Shown: one piece after another, positions 34,074 through 40,621 of the stretch
How the letters are laid out: the number at the start of each line of letters is the position of its first letter
Position numbering within the stretch: position 1 is the stretch's first letter
Assembly: GCF_002959855.1 (NCBI RefSeq)
Contig: NZ_PPDB01000003.1
Coordinates: 372,001-436,000 of the forward strand
Length of the DNA stretch: 64,000 nucleotides
Direction: 5' to 3'
DNA from: Veillonella denticariosi JCM 15641
GTDB lineage: Bacteria > Bacillota > Negativicutes > Veillonellales > Veillonellaceae
Translations under genes and position numbers: made by a program
The notes under the pieces: model-generated
What the model saw: the letters and a program-made list of their open reading frames with translations, nothing else
Told to the model about the DNA's origin: nothing
Databases searched by the model: none

Positions 34074-34451
34074 ATGAAAGAAACACGCTTTAACATCGGT
34101 ATGAACACATTGAAACAAATTGACGGGCTACACGGCGAGGAGGTGTATAACACACTTCAAGAGATTTCACCGGCCATAGCCGATTTATTGGTCGAGCTGT
34201 TCGGCGACATCTACACGCGCCCCAACCTGGATTTCAAGGAACGGGAACTGATTACGCTCGCGTCCCTTTTAACACTGGGCGGTTGCGAGGCTCAGCTGAA
34301 AGTACATACCAACGCGGCACTCAACGTCGGTATCGCACCAGAGCAAATCGTAGAGGTCTGCACACATTGCATCCCCTATGCGGGATTTCCACGCGTACTG
34401 AATGCGCTGTTTACGGTGAAAGCAGTCTTTGAAGAACGAAACGTATTGTAA
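34074..34451 (+). CDS. Carboxymuconolactone decarboxylase (AhpD-like) family protein
   Basis: Small all-helical protein (125 aa): FGDIYTRPNLDFKERELITLASLLTLGGCEAQLKVHTNAALNVGIAPEQIVEVCTHCIPYAGFPRVLNAL. The family includes AhpD-type peroxidase partners and decarboxylases; the usual CxxC is not present as such, but a late cysteine and histidine (EVCTHC) is where the redox motif sits in relatives. The gene follows AAGGAGGT after a MerR-type promoter and is probably induced by an electrophile. I cannot tell decarboxylase from redox role. Confidence 0.85.
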   Translation: MKETRFNIGMNTLKQIDGLHGEEVYNTLQEISPAIADLLVELFGDIYTRPNLDFKERELITLASLLTLGGCEAQLKVHTNAALNVGIAPEQIVEVCTHCIPYAGFPRVLNALFTVKAVFEERNVL

Positions 34452-34475
34452 TTAAGGAACGACGGCAACAAAAAT

Positions 34476-34497
34476 AGAGGATCCCGACGGGCCCTCT
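34476..34497 (+). terminator. Hairpin after the AhpD-like gene
   Basis: AGAGG-at-CCC/GGG-CCTCT short GC-rich hairpin 25 bp past the stop. The T-run after it is weak. Confidence 0.4.
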
Positions 34498-34540
34498 CAA
34501 CAACATTATTATATTATGTACATTACACGACGCATCCAGA

Positions 34541-34569
34541 TTGACGATATACACCAATCTCATTATAAT
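34541..34569 (+). promoter_or_regulatory. Near-consensus promoter of antisense RNA 1
   Basis: TTGACG (34541-34546), 17-bp spacer, TATAAT (34564-34569) on the plus strand. It points into the 3' end of the holin-like toxin gene at 34676-34777, which is on the other strand, with no plus-strand coding gene before 35063. Confidence 0.85.
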
Positions 34570-34575
34570 GTAATA

Positions 34576-34690
34576 AAGAGATAGTCGACGAGTAGTTCCG
34601 TCAGGCTCATCCCTGAACACAATTAGACATGTAGAAATGGCCTTTCGTTTTCAGCTACCGGTTGGTAACGAAGGGCTATTTGTCGTTATT
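34576..34690 (+). ncRNA. Candidate antisense antitoxin RNA 1
   Basis: Predicted from the promoter at 34541 and the hairpin at 34635-34681 (arms AATGGCCtTTCGTT/AACGAAgGGCTATT), which can terminate in either direction. The RNA would be about 110 nt and overlaps the 3' UTR and stop codon of the toxin mRNA. Its 5' end has GATAGTCGACGAG, nearly the same sequence as the 5' end of the toxin mRNA (GATAGTCGAATGAG). The exact ends are inferred. Confidence 0.65.
34635..34681. terminator. Shared bidirectional hairpin of toxin-antitoxin locus 1
   Basis: Long hairpin containing the toxin stop codon (34676-34678) in one arm; used as terminator for the antisense RNA and possibly an internal structure in the toxin mRNA. 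Confidence 0.55.
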
Positions 34691-34777
34691 ACGACAAATC
34701 AGCACTATCAATGCGCCAAAGGAAATAACCACCGTTAATATCCCGAGGACAATCATAATGACTTCATAAGCATTCAT
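34676..34777 (-). CDS. Putative holin-like toxin 1 (33 aa, type I TA)
   Basis: Tiny hydrophobic protein beginning MNAYEVIMIVLGILTVVISF, with one membrane span and a charged tail CRNNDK. The MxxYEvi/aL start and single span match the putative holin-like toxin family (Hol_Tox) of Firmicutes, which includes type I toxins. AGGGGGTG lies 8 bp upstream of the ATG but is partly paired with CGCCC in the leader, so translation may be self-limited. A consensus promoter (34838-34866) precedes it and an antisense RNA promoter points at its 3' end. Likely action: membrane depolarisation when antitoxin is absent. Confidence 0.75.
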   Translation of the reverse strand: MNAYEVIMIVLGILTVVISFGALIVLICRNNDK

Positions 34778-34837
34778 AGGCTTTCACCCCCTTCAAAGAA
34801 AAAGGGCGACCCAACCTCATTCGACTATCTTAAATTC

Positions 34838-34866
34838 ATTATAAACCGAACTTATGTTCTATGCAA
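34838..34866 (-). promoter_or_regulatory. Promoter of holin-like toxin 1
   Basis: Minus strand TTGCAT (34861-34866), 17-bp spacer, TATAAT (34838-34843). Transcript would begin near 34832 with AAGATAGTCGAATGAG followed by GGTTGGGTC, a leader shared with toxin 2. Confidence 0.8.
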
Positions 34867-34905
34867 TAAAAATCTATTAATAAATATTAGCCTATTTATA
34901 ACTAA

Positions 34906-34940
34906 CAAAGGGAGCCTCTTAATAGAGTCTCCCTTTTATT
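34906..34940. terminator. Hairpin between the divergent toxin promoters
   Basis: AAAGGGAG...CTCCCTTTT with inner TCT/AGA, followed by TATTT on the plus strand. It may insulate the two divergent toxin units or stop plus-strand read-through from antisense RNA 1. Confidence 0.55.
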
Positions 34941-34974
34941 TGTGTACAAGTTGTACGAAATTAATTCATATTTT

Positions 34975-35000
34975 TCAATCAATAATTTCTGCTATATACT
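34975..35000 (+). promoter_or_regulatory. Promoter of holin-like toxin 2
   Basis: -10 TATACT (34995-35000) with a partial -35, TTTTCA, 17 bp upstream. The transcript would begin near 35007 with GAAAGAGCCATTAACGTG. Confidence 0.6.
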
Positions 35001-35062
35001 AATAACGAAAGAGCCATTAACGTGAGTTGGGTTCATCTCCGTCTTTTGAGGGAGGTGACATT

Positions 35063-35134
35063 ATGACTGTATACGAAGCATTATCATTAATGATTTTATT
35101 CGCTACCCTCGTAGTGTTAATTCTTAAGAAATAA
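35063..35134 (+). CDS. Putative holin-like toxin 2 (23 aa, type I TA)
   Basis: Tiny hydrophobic peptide beginning MTVYEALSLMILFATLVVLI and ending LKK: one membrane span with a basic tail. MTVYEAL is the signature start of holin-like toxins of Firmicutes. The site GGGAGGTG 5 bp upstream is preceded by CATCTCC, which can pair with it, as in type I toxin mRNAs. The 5' leader (GAGTTGGGTTC...TTTTGAGGGAGGTGA) matches that of toxin 1 (GAGGTTGGGTC...TTTGAAGGGGGTGA). An antisense RNA promoter lies downstream on the other strand. Too short for automated gene finding. Confidence 0.8.
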   Translation: MTVYEALSLMILFATLVVLILKK

Positions 35135-35159
35135 TCAATATAATATATTGATTACAAAA

Positions 35160-35219
35160 TAAGATAAACCTAACGTTCAAGACTAAGTACGGCAATACTT
35201 AGACACGTTAGGTTTATCA
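35160..35219. terminator. Long hairpin of toxin-antitoxin locus 2
   Basis: Perfect 14-bp outer stem and 6-bp inner stem; on the minus strand TTATTTTG follows, so it can terminate the antisense RNA. Confidence 0.7.
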
Positions 35220-35238
35220 AATTCACAATTCTTTGATG

Positions 35239-35273
35239 AGCCTAACGCCTAGAACACGTTAATTGGCTCTTTT
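35239..35273 (+). terminator. Terminator of the toxin 2 mRNA
   Basis: GAGCC-t-AACG/CGTT-aatt-GGCTC followed by TTTT on the plus strand. Its 3' arm is also the sequence complementary to the mRNA 5' end. Confidence 0.6.
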
Positions 35274-35281
35274 GTACTTAT

Positions 35282-35310
35282 AGTATAGTCTGAATTCTAA
35301 AGACTGTCAA
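35282..35310 (-). promoter_or_regulatory. Consensus promoter of antisense RNA 2
   Basis: Minus strand TTGACA (35305-35310), 17-bp spacer, TATACT (35282-35287), directly beyond the stop of the ECF gene. It fires toward the toxin 2 gene. Confidence 0.85.
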
Positions 35311-35314
35311 TTTA

Positions 35315-35812
35315 CTATCCAAGTCGTTTGCGCAAAATCGCATAGAGTATCACGCTAATAATAACGCTCATAACCGCTTGAATAGTATTAGTCAAAATAC
35401 TTGCAACGGCTACGCCCGGATCAAACACAAAGTATTCGGCGATAAAGTAGCCCGCGACGATGACGATACCGCCTACGACGGTCGCCACCAGTGCGGATGC
35501 GACGGACGTTTTATTATACAGTGTGCCCACAAGATAGCCTTCGATGCCTTTCACAACAAAGGTAATCGGCACGAATATGGTATAGCCGAGAAATAAATCG
35601 GCTAAGGCCGGCCCGATGGCACCGATATAGGCACCCTGTTTAGGCCCCAGTAACAGAGCGGATGTCATGATAACGACATCACCTACATTGAAATAGCCGC
35701 GAATGCCGGGCACCGGAACTTTGGTGTACATTGTGAGCAATGTGGCGAGGGCAATCAATACGGCTGTGAGTACTAACGTGAACGTAGCACTGCGGGTTGG
35801 AACGTGTTGCAT
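35315..35812 (-). CDS. ECF transporter S component
   Basis: Integral membrane substrate-binding subunit (165 aa) of an energy-coupling-factor vitamin importer. About five to six hydrophobic segments; KVPVPGIRGYFNVGDVVIMTSALLLGPKQGAYIGAIGPALADLFLGYTIFVPITFVVKGIEGYLVG is characteristic of S components of the ThiT/PdxU/riboflavin-like group. The gene is alone, so it presumably uses a shared EcfA/A'/T module elsewhere. The vitamin is not determined. The ATG at 35812 (MQHVPT) follows AAGGAGGA; the frame extends six codons upstream. Confidence 0.85.
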   Translation of the reverse strand: MQHVPTRSATFTLVLTAVLIALATLLTMYTKVPVPGIRGYFNVGDVVIMTSALLLGPKQGAYIGAIGPALADLFLGYTIFVPITFVVKGIEGYLVGTLYNKTSVASALVATVVGGIVIVAGYFIAEYFVFDPGVAVASILTNTIQAVMSVIISVILYAILRKRLG

Positions 35813-36062
35813 AGCGTCCTCCTTATACAATTAAAATAGACATGTGAATAAAACATATCACATGCCTATATCATATAACTTTATATCAACAGCCGCAAAT
35901 GAAATGCTCTTCACCAAGCCTTAACCGAGTACGGATATTATCATATTATTCATACGGTATACCATCATTTTGGCTATTCGGTTCATCCCGGCCGATTGAT
36001 TTAATACGTTCAATCACCCGATTCCATGTAGCTGATGTTACCCCGACAGAAAGGAACTCACC

Positions 36063-36629
36063 ATGAATATTTTAATCATTTACACCTATCCCAACCATCA
36101 GAGTTTCAACTATACCATTCTGAAAGCAGTGCAAGAAAATCTTTCAAAGAACCACAATGTGAACACCTTGGATTTATATGAGGAACAGTTCGACCCCGTG
36201 TTGCGATTTGATGACACGCACAAGCGGCGAGATCTAAGCACCGTACCGGACATGGAAAAATATCGCAATTTAATTACTTGGGCGGACCATATCATCTGTA
36301 TCTACCCGATTTGGTGGAGCGGTATGCCGGCTATGCTCAAAGGCTTTATCGATCGCGTATTTACAGCGGGCTTTGCCTATTCATACGGTAAAAGAGGCCT
36401 TATAGGTCATTTACAGGGGAAATCCGCCTGGGTCATCACTACCCACAACACTCCCGCCTTTCTGACGCCGTTTATTCAGGACTATGGCAAGGTGTTAAAA
36501 AATCAGGTTCTGAAATCCTGCGGCATCAAACCGGTTACACATACCCAGTTGGCGGGCACGGAAAACAGCTCAGACGAAAAACGCCGGCGTTTCTTAGACA
36601 AAATCGCTAATATCGCCGGCAGTATTTAA
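36063..36629 (+). CDS. NAD(P)H-dependent flavodoxin-like oxidoreductase
   Basis: FMN-dependent reductase (188 aa) of the NAD(P)H:quinone oxidoreductase (KefF/MdaB) family: MNILIIYTYPNHQSFNYTILKAVQENL at the N-terminus with the flavin phosphate-binding loop, WADHIICIYPIWWSGMPAMLKGFIDRVFTAGFAYSYGKRGL in the middle. It reduces quinones or related electrophiles by two electrons. Single gene with AAAGGAAC upstream. Not linked by position to a particular pathway, though a MerR/aldo-keto reductase stress operon is close on the other strand. Confidence 0.88.
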   Translation: MNILIIYTYPNHQSFNYTILKAVQENLSKNHNVNTLDLYEEQFDPVLRFDDTHKRRDLSTVPDMEKYRNLITWADHIICIYPIWWSGMPAMLKGFIDRVFTAGFAYSYGKRGLIGHLQGKSAWVITTHNTPAFLTPFIQDYGKVLKNQVLKSCGIKPVTHTQLAGTENSSDEKRRRFLDKIANIAGSI

Positions 36630-36681
36630 AATTCTTTTGTAGACTATATTTTTTAGCTATTCAGCCTCATGCTGCAAGAAA

Positions 36682-37266
36682 TCATTCTTTTTGATTTTTT
36701 TCATCTTGATATTTAATAATCTTTGCAGGAACACCGGCAACGACAGCATAGTCAGGCACATCTTTTGTAACTACTGCACCGGCACCTACAACGGCATAAT
36801 CTCCTATTGTAACGCCTGGACATATAGTGACATTCATGCCAATCCATGCATTTTTACCAATTGTCACCTTTCCATAAACATACTTAGTATGTCTTTCATT
36901 TAAATCATGATTAATCGTCGCAATCCTAACACAGGGTGCCAGCATGGCACCATCTTTAAATTCTATTCCACCTGATGCGGATAAAACAACGGAATGATTA
37001 ATGAACACATTTTTACCAAAGGTTACACGATTGCCGAAATCACAGATGAACGGAGTTAATATCCTCACATCATCTAATTTACGATTAAATAATGTTTCTA
37101 AATACTCAACGTATGTTAAATCATTCGGCATGACGGCGTTAGCCTTGGCGCATAATGTTCTTGACCGCATCATCTCGTCAATAGCTTCTGCAAAATATGG
37201 CTCTCTTACATCTGTAGGCCCGCCTTGATCCATTAAGTCATACACATAACCTTTTGTATAATCCAT
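36682..37266 (-). CDS. Maltose O-acetyltransferase-like sugar acetyltransferase
   Basis: Left-handed beta-helix acetyltransferase (194 aa). Hexapeptide repeats run through residues 90-180 ([47 protein letters not shown], then [52 protein letters not shown]). The catalytic histidine is in NHDLNERH. It resembles Maa/LacA/NodL enzymes, acetyl-CoA dependent. It starts 3 bp after the aldo-keto reductase stop, so it is the last gene of the MerR operon, an unusual partner there. Confidence 0.88.
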   Translation of the reverse strand: MDYTKGYVYDLMDQGGPTDVREPYFAEAIDEMMRSRTLCAKANAVMPNDLTYVEYLETLFNRKLDDVRILTPFICDFGNRVTFGKNVFINHSVVLSASGGIEFKDGAMLAPCVRIATINHDLNERHTKYVYGKVTIGKNAWIGMNVTICPGVTIGDYAVVGAGAVVTKDVPDYAVVAGVPAKIIKYQDEKNQKE

Positions 37267-37269
37267 AAT

Positions 37270-38118
37270 TTACTCCTTTTCAAAAGATGGCTTCCATTTT
37301 GCGAAGTCATCTAATGCCTTTTCGGTTCTTATGTACCGTCTTTTTCCGACATTTAATGTTTCTATATTTTCCATATCTTCTTTTGAAAGTTCGAAATCAA
37401 ATATTTCAGCATTTGCTTTGATGTGCTCCGGATTTTTACTGCCGGGAATTGTAATGAATCCCATTTGTATATGCCATCTAAGAACAACCTGGGCACTACT
37501 TTTATTATATTTTTCAGCAATATCCTTTATAATCTGACTGTCCAAAAGATCCGCCGTCATGCCTTTTCCACCAAGTGGATACCAGGACATAATCCTTATA
37601 TTCTCTTTATCTGTTATTTTTCTAAGCTCTGTCTGTGGATAAAACGGATGACATTCCACCTGTATAACTTGTGGTTTAATTTCACACATGTTAAACAGTT
37701 CTTCAATATACTTTCCTTCAAAATTCGATACGCCTATAGCCTTTACCTTTCCCGCTTTATAGTCCGCTTCAATCATCTTATATCCCTTTTCCCAATTGCC
37801 TGTCGGCTGATGCAAAAATAATAAATCTATATAATCAAGATCTAAACGTTCCAAGGTTTCATCAACCGCATTTTCATTCTCATATTCAGTAGGCCAAAGT
37901 TTGGTAGATACAAATACTTCTTCTCTGTTCATACCGGAGAGTTTTATGCCTCGCCCAACGGCTCTTTCATTACAGTACGCATTCGCCGTGTCTACCATAT
38001 GGTACCCATTTTCGAGCGCAAATTTTACACTATTTTCTGCATCTTTAGGTTCAAGCAAATATGTTCCTATTCCAATTTTTGGCATTTCTACGCTATTGTT
38101 CAATTTAAATGTTTCCAT
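37270..38118 (-). CDS. Aldo/keto reductase
   Basis: NADPH-dependent carbonyl reductase (282 aa). Residues of the tetrad are visible: Asp in DTANAYCNERAVG near 43, Tyr of NAYCNE near 48, Lys in STKLWP near 72, His in LFLHQP near 104. VEVHP-type sequence appears as VIQVECHPFYPQ. Likely role is detoxification of aldehydes. It is regulated with the MerR gene upstream (56 bp away) and the acetyltransferase downstream, which share a promoter. Confidence 0.92.
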   Translation of the reverse strand: METFKLNNSVEMPKIGIGTYLLEPKDAENSVKFALENGYHMVDTANAYCNERAVGRGIKLSGMNREEVFVSTKLWPTEYENENAVDETLERLDLDYIDLLFLHQPTGNWEKGYKMIEADYKAGKVKAIGVSNFEGKYIEELFNMCEIKPQVIQVECHPFYPQTELRKITDKENIRIMSWYPLGGKGMTADLLDSQIIKDIAEKYNKSSAQVVLRWHIQMGFITIPGSKNPEHIKANAEIFDFELSKEDMENIETLNVGKRRYIRTEKALDDFAKWKPSFEKE

Positions 38119-38174
38119 TACGGTTCTCCTTATGTAATTTAATATTGTTATTACTCATCCGTGATAGCTCTTTA

Positions 38175-38564
38175 CTATTTTATGGTTTCTTGATCCCATA
38201 TTAAAATACCGGTTTTACATGCTTCTTCATATTTATCAATTTTGTAATTCAAACGATTAAGCGCATCATCGTATTTTTTTCTTGCTTCTACCACTTTCTC
38301 CCTAGCCGCTTTCAGTAAATCACATCTCATCTCAAAAGTTTCATCTCCCATTTGAAACAATCTCACATATTCTGTAATCATGTCCACAGGAACACCTGCA
38401 CTTCTCATACATATTACATTCTCTACCCACTTGAGATCTTCTTCAGAAAAATCGCGAATACCTCCACTTGTACGTGATACCTTAGGAATTGCTCCCACGT
38501 GTTCATAGTATCTCAATGCATCTGCCGTTATATTATATTTTTTGCATACTTCTTTTATAAGCAT
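38175..38564 (-). CDS. MerR-family regulator
   Basis: Transcription factor (129 aa): HTH MLIKEVCKKYNITADALRYYEHVGAIPKVSRTSGGIRDFSEEDLKWVENVICMRSAGVPVDMITEYVRLF, then a dimerisation helix rich in Lys/Glu. The closest known types are AdhR/YraB regulators of aldehyde stress. First gene of the operon with aldo-keto reductase and acetyltransferase. A promoter with a 19-bp spacer and an operator-like palindrome is directly upstream, so it activates its own operon. GC content is lower than in the metabolic genes nearby. Confidence 0.92.
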   Translation of the reverse strand: MLIKEVCKKYNITADALRYYEHVGAIPKVSRTSGGIRDFSEEDLKWVENVICMRSAGVPVDMITEYVRLFQMGDETFEMRCDLLKAAREKVVEARKKYDDALNRLNYKIDKYEEACKTGILIWDQETIK

Positions 38565-38602
38565 TTTGACTCCTATATATGGTAATCACACTCTCTATAC
38601 AC

Positions 38603-38633
38603 ATCATACAACTTGGAGTTAGCTCTAAGTCAA
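38603..38633 (-). promoter_or_regulatory. MerR-type promoter of the aldo-keto reductase operon
   Basis: Minus strand TTGACT (38628-38633), 19-bp spacer, TATGAT (38603-38608). Spacer plus -35 contains CTTAGAGCTAACTCCAAG, a palindrome of the AdhR/MerR type. Confidence 0.8.
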
Positions 38634-38802
38634 GAGTGAATTATATATAGAAAATCTTCGTCCATCAATAGTAAATACCTGCCTCGATACAGCATATGTC
38701 GTATCTGCTTGATTAATCTGCTCCATTATGCTAATACCTCTTAACACAGTCTTTTATTACTTACCTTCATCATACCAAATATACTGCTCTCTTTACACAA
38801 AA

Positions 38803-38825
38803 CGCCCTAGTAAATTACTAGGGCG
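38803..38825 (-). terminator. Terminator of the ATPase/small-ORF operon
   Basis: CGCCCTAGTA-att-TACTAGGGCG, perfect 10-bp stem followed by TTTTG on the minus strand; it contains the stop codon of the 48-aa ORF. Confidence 0.85.
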
Positions 38826-38964
38826 CTCTATGTAGTATAGTGTCTAAGTTTTCATCAGTAGCAATATCTAGTTCCTTAACACCAGATTCGCGAATAGGAC
38901 TTTTCATATGCCATTCTTCATAGGTGTCGAAGAATTTTTTTTGAATCCAATTGTAAATGCTCAC
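38818..38964 (-). CDS. Small protein (48 aa), GTG start, coupled to the ATPase
   Basis: Reads MSIYNWIQKKFFDTYEEWHM and continues 28 residues to LHRAP, with a GTG start that overlaps the ATPase stop in GTGA (4-bp overlap). AGGTGA lies 10 bp upstream. The stop is within the operon terminator. The peptide is soluble and mixed-charge with no known motif. Translational coupling, rather than sequence recognition, supports it as a gene. It may be a partner of the ATPase. Confidence 0.55.
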   Translation of the reverse strand: MSIYNWIQKKFFDTYEEWHMKSPIRESGVKELDIATDENLDTILHRAP

Positions 38965-40178
38965 AAGGATTCACCTAACAACCAGTCCAGCACATTATAT
39001 TGCTGAATGCCGTTATAATTATTAGTCTTATAAATTTCATCCATCGTAAGTAAGTATTTAGGATATTGATCTCTAATGGCTTCTAGTGGTGCTAATTCTC
39101 GCTCTCGCGTATTCGGATCTAATACGGTTTCCGATACTTGATAGTACTCTAATATGCCGCCAGGTTTTTGTGCAACAAAATCAACTTCACCCTTTGCTAA
39201 TTGTCCGACATAAACATTATAACCTCGGCGACGCAATTCAAGATAAACGATATTTTCTAAAATATGCCCCGTATCACGATCGACTTCCGGTAAAAGAAAC
39301 TGTTTAAAAGCTGTATCCACTACATAATACTTAGGACGCAGCCGCAATAATTCCTTGCCACGTACGTCAAAACGCTCCACTTCATATAATAACAAACTGT
39401 CCTCTAGCCCTCTAAGATAACGTTCCACAGTTTTATTATCCACCTTACGTCCGGCACTCGTTAAAGAGTTCGCAATCTTTGTAGGATTAATCAGGCTCCC
39501 TATATTGGCCAAAATATATCTCACAATACTTTCAAGTAATTTAATATCTGCAATTTTTAATCGATCAACGACATCTTTTAAAATAACAGTATTAAATAAA
39601 CCTTGTAAATAATCCTGCCGTCCCTGCCAATCATCAGACATATGCAAAAGCCCCGGAAATGAACCTTCGCTTACATATTTTTTATATAATGCTATTCGTG
39701 AAAGCCCACTTTCACTATAAGCATCAACATATTCCTTATAAGATAGAGGCATCATTTCAATTTGTACATAACGCCCCGTAAGTAATGTAGCCATATCAGA
39801 AGACATAAAATACGCATTGGAACCAGTAATATATATATCTATATTATCTTGTACGAAGAAATTATCCACTACACGTTCAAACTGCGACACATGCTGAATC
39901 TCATCAAGAAAAATATACATTCTTGTATCAGGAATAATACGTTCATTAATGTACTCGTATAAAGCCCGATAATCTCGTAAATTATCATATTCAATCAACT
40001 CAAAATTAATATCAATAATCTGTTCTGCCGTTACACCGTCAGATAATAACTCATCTTGAAATAGTTTAAATAATGTAGATTTACCACAACGTCGTATACC
40101 TGAAACAACCTTAATAATCGGTCTATCCCGGTGACGTCGTAAAAAATCTAAATAGTGTGGACGTGATATTAAAGACAT
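38961..40178 (-). CDS. AAA-family ATPase with DUF4143 domain
   Basis: Protein of 405 aa. N-terminal P-loop VVSGIRRCGKSTLFKLFQDEL near residue 25-45, Walker B MYIFLDEIQHV near 95, sensor DIYITGSNAYF near 133. The C-terminal DUF4143 domain (about residues 215-390) includes a nuclease-like end: GYNVYVGQLAKGEVDFVAQKPGG, resembling an E-V-D-F-V restriction endonuclease fold, and YYQVSETVL. Such proteins are common accessory genes of unknown role, sometimes suspected in defence or DNA metabolism. Its promoter region carries three palindromes. Lower GC than the surrounding genes; a truncated relative is at 23657-23796. Confidence 0.9.
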   Translation of the reverse strand: MSLISRPHYLDFLRRHRDRPIIKVVSGIRRCGKSTLFKLFQDELLSDGVTAEQIIDINFELIEYDNLRDYRALYEYINERIIPDTRMYIFLDEIQHVSQFERVVDNFFVQDNIDIYITGSNAYFMSSDMATLLTGRYVQIEMMPLSYKEYVDAYSESGLSRIALYKKYVSEGSFPGLLHMSDDWQGRQDYLQGLFNTVILKDVVDRLKIADIKLLESIVRYILANIGSLINPTKIANSLTSAGRKVDNKTVERYLRGLEDSLLLYEVERFDVRGKELLRLRPKYYVVDTAFKQFLLPEVDRDTGHILENIVYLELRRRGYNVYVGQLAKGEVDFVAQKPGGILEYYQVSETVLDPNTRERELAPLEAIRDQYPKYLLTMDEIYKTNNYNGIQQYNVLDWLLGESL

Positions 40179-40198
40179 CTTACACCTCCTTGTAAAAA

Positions 40199-40297
40199 TA
40201 GGTTTTAAAACCTAATATTGTATATAGTATATCACAAATTAGGTTTTAAGACCTAATTTATGCATTATATTATTAACTTTAGGTTTTAAAACTTAAA
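40199..40297. promoter_or_regulatory. Three palindromes at about 40-bp spacing upstream of the ATPase gene
   Basis: TAGGTTTTAAAACCTA (40199-40214, perfect), TTAGGTTTTAAGACCTAA (40239-40256, one mismatch pair) and TTAGGTTTTAAAACTTAA (40279-40296, one mismatch pair). Centres are 41 and about 40 bp apart, close to four helical turns, so bound dimers would lie on the same face. The first is 20 bp upstream of the ATG. Confidence 0.7.
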
Positions 40298-40390
40298 ACA
40301 AGGCATTCCACAAAAATTTTAGATCTCTTCAATTTTATCTAAAATCGAATTATCGAATTAAAGAATAATACAAAAGTAATGATGACAAAA

Positions 40391-40422
40391 TAGGCATAAG
40401 GTTATACAAAACCTTATGCCTA
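40391..40422 (-). terminator. Terminator of tRNA-Arg
   Basis: TAGGCATAAGGTT/AACCTTATGCCTA perfect 13-bp stem with a T-run on the minus strand. Confidence 0.8.
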
Positions 40423-40434
40423 CTAAATCTCTAC

Positions 40435-40511
40435 TGGTGCGCCTAACCGGAATCGAACCAGTGACACGCAGTTTAGGAAACTGCTGCTCTATCCTACTGA
40501 GCTATAGACGC
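40435..40511 (-). tRNA. tRNA-Arg (anticodon CCT)
   Basis: The 77-nt minus-strand RNA folds as a cloverleaf: acceptor GCGTCTA/TAGGCGC, D-arm AGCTCAGTAGGATAGAGC, anticodon stem GCAGT/ACTGC with loop TTCCTAA, T-arm GGTTCGATTCC. The 3' CCA is encoded (40435-40437). Anticodon CCU reads AGG. Confidence 0.95.
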
Positions 40512-40522
40512 ATGTATACTTT

Positions 40523-40552
40523 ATTATATCGTTTTTAAATCTATATACGCAA
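40523..40552 (-). promoter_or_regulatory. Promoter of tRNA-Arg
   Basis: Minus strand TTGCGT (40547-40552), 18-bp spacer, TATAAT (40523-40528), 12 bp before the tRNA. Confidence 0.65.
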
Positions 40553-40621
40553 GGATTATGATATAATACGACTATTAGTAGAGTGATATTAGATGTCCCC
40601 CATTTTGAAAGAGGTTACATA

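Larger units (their letters stand above)
35155..35276 (-). ncRNA. Candidate antisense antitoxin RNA 2
   Basis: Predicted from the consensus promoter at 35282-35310 and the strong terminator-type hairpin at 35160-35219 (GATAAACCTAACGT/ACGTTAGGTTTATC with inner CTAAGT/ACTTAG). About 120 nt, wholly complementary to the 3' UTR of the toxin 2 mRNA. Its 5' end, AAAAGAGCCAATTAACGTG, is almost identical to the 5' end of the toxin mRNA. Ends are inferred. Confidence 0.7.
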
